A DNA stretch of 64,000 nucleotides from Methylobacterium sp. E-066 (lineage in GTDB: Bacteria; Pseudomonadota; Alphaproteobacteria; Rhizobiales; Beijerinckiaceae), in NCBI RefSeq assembly GCF_022829635.1, contig NZ_JAKSYO010000186.1, positions 47,049-111,048 on the forward strand. Direction: 5' to 3'. The notes under the pieces were generated by a model. That model did no database searches. It was not told where the DNA came from and worked only from the letters and a program-made list of their open reading frames with translations. Of this stretch, positions 60,627-64,000 are shown piece after piece. The position numbers and the translations under genes were made by a program. Within the stretch, counting starts at the first letter, position 1. Every line of letters begins with the position of its first letter.

Positions 60627-60852
60627 CTCTCACATGTGGGGAGCCGCAGGCCCATCCACGATAGGACCCAGGGTGGCCCGAAGGTCTGGAACTGTACTCA
60701 ATCTCATGCGCTGCCATAAACACAATATATGATGGTATGGTGCCGCCGGATTGCGTGTCTCTCGACGCGCCGATCTCGAAGCCTATCCCGCATAATTGCG
60801 ATACGCCGTCCGGATCGGGGCGAAACGACCGCCGAAGAGCGCGTCGTGAGCC

Positions 60853-61641
60853 ATGATCGAGACCCTGATCCGCAAGCTCAGCACCGCAGGCGGACTAACC
60901 GAGGCCGATCTCGTGACGTTGCGGCGCGCGAGCCTGCATAGCCGACCGGTCCCAGCCCGTCGGGATCTCACCAGCGAAGAAGATCGACCCGATAACGTGC
61001 ATCTCGTCCTCTCCGGCTTCGTCTGCCGCTACAAGATCCTGCCGAAGGGTCAGCGCCACATCACTGCCCTCATGGTGCCGGGCGATTTCTGCGACCTGCA
61101 CGTCGCCATCCTCGACGAGATGGACCATTCGCTCGGCACGATGACGCCGTGCACCGTGGTGGAGATCCCACGCGCCACCATCCAGGACCTGACCGAGAAC
61201 CATCCCCGCATCGCCCACGCTCTCTGGTGGGCGACCCTCGTCGATGAGGCCGTACTGCGCGAGTGGCTCGTCAGCTTGGCGGGACGCGAGGCCGCCGAGC
61301 GGATGGCACACCTGTTCTGTGAGCTGCTGCTGCGCCTGCGTGTGGTCGGCTTGGCGGAGAAGGACGGTTACGCTTTGCCCTTCACCCAGATTGACCTCGC
61401 CGACATGCTCGGTCTGACGCCGGTTCACGTGAACCGCGTGATGAAACACCTGCGGTCCGAAGACCTGATCGTCCTCAAGAAGCGTCGCCTTGAGATCCCA
61501 GATGTGGCTCGGCTGAAAGCATTCTGCGACTTCGTCCCAACCTACCTGCATCACACGCCAAGAGCGAAAAAAACTTTGGGTTCACCAACACAGGCTACAA
61601 ACGTCAGCCCCCGAATGAGGCAGAACCAAACACATCGCTGA
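60853..61641 (+). CDS. Crp/Fnr family transcriptional regulator
   Basis: A 262-residue Crp/Fnr protein, paralogue of the one at 59118-59861. N-terminal barrel: VHLVLSGFVCRYKILPKGQR, HITALMVPGDFCDLHVAILD, MDHSLGTMTPCTVVEIPRAT. Winged helix: LPFTQIDLADMLGLTPVHVN and RVMKHLRSEDLIVLKKRRLE. Both have the MDHSLGTMT segment at the same place, so they arose by duplication. The final 25 residues are hydrophilic and not conserved. Confidence 0.9.
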   Translation: MIETLIRKLSTAGGLTEADLVTLRRASLHSRPVPARRDLTSEEDRPDNVHLVLSGFVCRYKILPKGQRHITALMVPGDFCDLHVAILDEMDHSLGTMTPCTVVEIPRATIQDLTENHPRIAHALWWATLVDEAVLREWLVSLAGREAAERMAHLFCELLLRLRVVGLAEKDGYALPFTQIDLADMLGLTPVHVNRVMKHLRSEDLIVLKKRRLEIPDVARLKAFCDFVPTYLHHTPRAKKTLGSPTQATNVSPRMRQNQTHR

Positions 61642-61707
61642 TCGAACATTTGGGCGTCAGCGGCTGAGAGATGCGAATGCTCCCGCCTGAGCGAGATCGG
61701 ATATCTC

Positions 61708-61965
61708 ATGCCCCATTTTTTCTTCGATACCGACGACGGCCACTTCCGCCATGAGGACGATGAGGGCTTCGACTTGCCCAGCCTCGACGCCGCTCGCATC
61801 GAGGCATTGGATGCCCTCCCGGAAATGGCGCGTAACAAGTTCCCGGACCGGGATCGTCGCACCTATTCGGTTCGGGTGCGCGATAAGGACGGGACGGCGG
61901 TCTACTCCGCCTCGCTCGCCTTGGTCGGTGAGTGGCACGTTCCACGTGCGGGTTCGTCGTCTTAG
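61708..61965 (+). CDS. DUF6894-type small protein
   Basis: An 85-residue protein beginning MPHFFFDTDDGHFRHEDDEG, with FDLPSLDAARIEALDALPEM and TYSVRVRDKDGTAVYSASLA. This N-terminal HFFFDxxDG and DxxGFDLP layout is the signature of a small rhizobial/methylobacterial family of unknown function, often beside regulators. It overlaps the next gene by 34 bp. Confidence 0.75.
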   Translation: MPHFFFDTDDGHFRHEDDEGFDLPSLDAARIEALDALPEMARNKFPDRDRRTYSVRVRDKDGTAVYSASLALVGEWHVPRAGSSS

Positions 61966-62447
61966 CCCTCCTCCAGCAGTCCGACGTTCGCAACAAGCTC
62001 CTCCAAGCCCTTCCGCCGGAGGATTTTTCCAGTCTGCGACCCGCATGGCGCCCCCGGGAGATGCCCCTGCAACAGGTCCTGATCCCGTCCCATACGACGA
62101 TCGCGACGGCGTATTTCCCGGAGGCGGGCTTCGTCTCGATCACCCGCGATCAACCCAGCGGTCGGGTCGAGATCGGGTTGATCGGCCGGGAGGGGCTGAT
62201 CGGGGACTCTCTCATCCTGCTCGGCGACGCCCGTAGCCCGCACAACCATTTCGTGCAGATGGCCGCCGGGCACATGCTGAGCATCGCTGTGGCGGTGCTG
62301 CGGGCCGATGTGGAACAGCGCCCGGCCCTGCGCCGGGTGCTGCATCGCTCTATCCAGGCGCAGTTCGTCCAGACCGCCCAGACGGCTTTCGCCAACGCGG
62401 CAGCTACCGACCGAGGCCGTGTGAGAACGCTGATCGTCAGGGGTTGA
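61932..62447 (+). pseudogene. Crp/Fnr regulator truncated by an IS1182 element
   Basis: The frame encodes the sensor barrel of a third Crp/Fnr-type protein: LLQQSDVRNKLLQALPPEDF, PEAGFVSITRDQPSGRVEIG, LIGREGLIGDSLILLGDARS and the dimer helix FVQTAQTAFANAAATD. At about 62415 it passes into the terminal repeat of an insertion sequence and stops 11 codons later. The winged-helix DNA-binding domain is gone. The start is uncertain (GTG at 61932). It belongs to the GREG-motif subgroup, different from the two paralogues upstream. Confidence 0.78.
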
Positions 62448-63994
62448 GGAGATCGCGGGGATTCGCGCGGCGGATCGAGGTGGTGGGCCTCAAGCCCGGA
62501 TGGCCGCCATGAGCGGACCGACTCCGAAGATCTGGATCATCCGCTTCATGTTGTAGGCCAGAACCTGCAGGCTCATCTCGGTTCTGACCTTCGCCAAGGT
62601 CCGGGCCAGGAAGTGGGTCGCTCCCATCCAGGCCTTCAGCGTGCCGAACGGGTGCTCGACGGTCTGGCGACGGATCTTCATCGCGTCCGGCATCCGGTCG
62701 AGCCGCGCCTGCATCGCGTCGAGGACGCCCTCGTGCACCCAGCGTTTGACACGCCGCGTCTCCGCCGGCGTGCAGCGGGGCTTGAGCGCGCAATCGAGAC
62801 AGGCCGTCAGGTTGCGGTAGTGGTCCATCTCGTCACCCTCGGCCCGGCGATCGGACCGGGCGAGCCCCTTGGTCAGGTGCTGGCCGGCGGGACAGGTGTA
62901 GTGATCCTGTTCGGCGTCGTAGACGAAGTCCTGTCCCGTGAAGAGGCCACGCTTGGCATGGCCCGAGGTCAGGGTCTTTGGCACGCAGGGCAGCACGCCA
63001 GTGCCTTTGCAGGCCAGGACCTGCTCGCCGTTGAGGTAGCCCCGGTCGGCCAGCACCGTGAGCGTGTCGCATCCCGTCGCCGCCTGCGCCAGAAGCCCCA
63101 TCGGCGCGAGTTGCGCCCGGTCGTTCCCGATGTTGGTCACATCGTGCGCCACGATCAGGTGATGCTCGGCATCCACGGCCGCCTGGACGTTGTAGCCGAC
63201 CATGCCGGTGCCCTTGCCGCTGGTCGCCATGGAGCGCGCATCGGAATCGGTCAGCGAGATCTGGCCGTCAGGTGCGGCCTCGACCTGCCGGCCTCTCGCT
63301 TGGAGAACCTGCATCTGCTCGCGCAAGCCAGTGATCTTTTGCTTGAGCCGCGTCGTGCGCGCCTCGGCGATGTCGCTTGGCTCGCGGTCGGCCCGGTCCA
63401 GCGCCGCGAGGTAACGGCCGATGCTAGTCTCGACCTGGGCAAGTCGAGCTTCGACCTTGGCGGCGGTGAAGTTTCTGTCGCGGTTGTTCACCGCCTTGAA
63501 CTTGCTGCCGTCGACCGCGACGACGGCCTTGCTGAACAGGTTCAGCCTGCGGCACAGCACCACGAACTGCGCGCAGGCGGCCTGGATGGCCGAACCGTTG
63601 TCCTTGCGGAAGTCGGCCAACGTCTTGAAGTCGGGCATCAGCCGACCGGTCAGCCAGATCAGCTCGATGTTGCGCTGGCTCTCGCGTTCGAGGCGCCGGC
63701 TCGACGGAACGCGGTTGAGGTAGCCGTAGAGATAGATCTTGAGCAGGATCGCCGGATGGTAGGCGGGACGGCCCGTTGCCTCCGGCACGGCGCCCGCGAA
63801 GCCGAGCTTTGTCAGATCGAGCTCATCGACGAACACCTCGACGAGGCGAACCGGATTGTCCGCAGTGATGTAGTCGTCCAGACAGTCGGGAAGCAGTGTG
63901 ATCTGCTGACGATCCTCGCCTGCAATGAAACGCTTCATCCCGACCTCCCAAGATCAGGATTTACACTAACAGATCAGCGCGTTTTCACACAGCC
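62415..63994 (-). mobile_element. IS1182-family insertion sequence
   Basis: Imperfect terminal inverted repeats bound the element: GGCCGTGTGAGAACGCTGAT at the left (62415) and, at the right, GATCAGCGCGTTTTCACACA up to 63994. The transposase gene fills the interior on the minus strand. The element interrupts a Crp/Fnr gene on its left. Target duplication could not be settled because the right flank is only 6 bp. Confidence 0.85.
62490..63938 (-). CDS. IS1182-family transposase
   Basis: A full-length DDE transposase of 482 residues. N-terminal domain: DCLDDYITADNPVRLVEVFV, GRPAYHPAILLKIYLYGYLN, RVPSSRRLERESQRNIELIW. Catalytic domain: AVVAVDGSKFKAVNNRDRNF (first Asp), TLTVLADRGYLNGEQVLACK (second Asp), and KIRRQTVEHPFGTLKAWMGA (final Glu). 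The zinc-like cluster CLDCALKPRCTPAETRRVKR and GYNVQAAVDAEHHLIVAHDV fit the family. It appears intact, so the element may be mobile. Confidence 0.95.
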   Translation of the reverse strand: MKRFIAGEDRQQITLLPDCLDDYITADNPVRLVEVFVDELDLTKLGFAGAVPEATGRPAYHPAILLKIYLYGYLNRVPSSRRLERESQRNIELIWLTGRLMPDFKTLADFRKDNGSAIQAACAQFVVLCRRLNLFSKAVVAVDGSKFKAVNNRDRNFTAAKVEARLAQVETSIGRYLAALDRADREPSDIAEARTTRLKQKITGLREQMQVLQARGRQVEAAPDGQISLTDSDARSMATSGKGTGMVGYNVQAAVDAEHHLIVAHDVTNIGNDRAQLAPMGLLAQAATGCDTLTVLADRGYLNGEQVLACKGTGVLPCVPKTLTSGHAKRGLFTGQDFVYDAEQDHYTCPAGQHLTKGLARSDRRAEGDEMDHYRNLTACLDCALKPRCTPAETRRVKRWVHEGVLDAMQARLDRMPDAMKIRRQTVEHPFGTLKAWMGATHFLARTLAKVRTEMSLQVLAYNMKRMIQIFGVGPLMAAIRA

Positions 63995-64000
63995 TGGGCC

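Noticed and set aside
31039..64000. An integrated prophage
   Set aside because: There is an integrase but no capsid, terminase, portal, tail or lysis gene; the relaxase points to a mobilizable element.

Overview
The window looks like chromosomal DNA of a high-GC alphaproteobacterium, most likely Methylobacterium or a close relative. The support is an RNase E with a large acidic insertion in its S1 domain, MucR/Ros regulators lacking the zinc cysteine, a DUF6894 protein, several divergent Crp/Fnr paralogues, and a DAP-type ornithine decarboxylase behind a long structured leader. The genus is an inference; no 16S gene is present.

Positions 1-30,900 are ordinary, well-packed core genome. In order they hold: a purine catabolism cluster (a twin-arginine exported 5-hydroxyisourate hydrolase, a second hydrolase, and OHCU decarboxylase); a soluble chemoreceptor; RNase E; glycolate oxidase subunits GlcF and GlcE; a polysaccharide flippase; GNAT acetyltransferases; ornithine decarboxylase with a candidate speF-type leader; a PAS protein; the dgcN-dgcA D-glutamate catabolic pair; a membrane chemoreceptor; DUF1491; a peptidoglycan-binding anchor protein next to a PleC/DivJ-type histidine kinase; DUF2336; a cupin; MucR; a thioesterase; a glutathione S-transferase; HemF; and a RecD-like helicase. 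Several dispersed palindromic repeats lie between genes.

At 30,949-31,038 is tRNA-Ser(CGA), followed 90 bp later by a tyrosine recombinase. This marks the left edge of an integrated island; no second attachment site was seen, so the island may run past the window end. Its first part (31,128-42,521) carries the integrase, a superfamily 1 helicase translationally coupled to an unknown coiled-coil protein, a gene-free 1.8 kb region, and a MobA/MobL-type relaxase. The gene-free region and the two genes beside it contain ten exact copies and two variants of TCATTTNCA, plus hairpins. No conjugation machinery is visible, so the element looks mobilizable rather than self-transmissible.

From 42.7 kb on, the DNA is an accessory patchwork. 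An IS630 element is inserted in a decayed IS3-family transposase. An XRE regulator diverges from a nuclease-like gene across a strong inverted repeat, and a DEDDh exonuclease and a small membrane protein follow. Further on are a low-GC GntR-like gene, three unrecognised genes, and a nested IS630/IS256 wreck joined to an alpha/beta-hydrolase fragment. After that come a membrane-embedded alpha/beta hydrolase, a second mucR, many small genes of Methylobacterium type, and three Crp/Fnr-type genes, the last cut off by an IS1182-family element ending at the window edge.

The parts most worth a second look are the TCATTTNCA array with its helicase/coiled-coil gene pair, and the XRE/operator/nuclease-like module.
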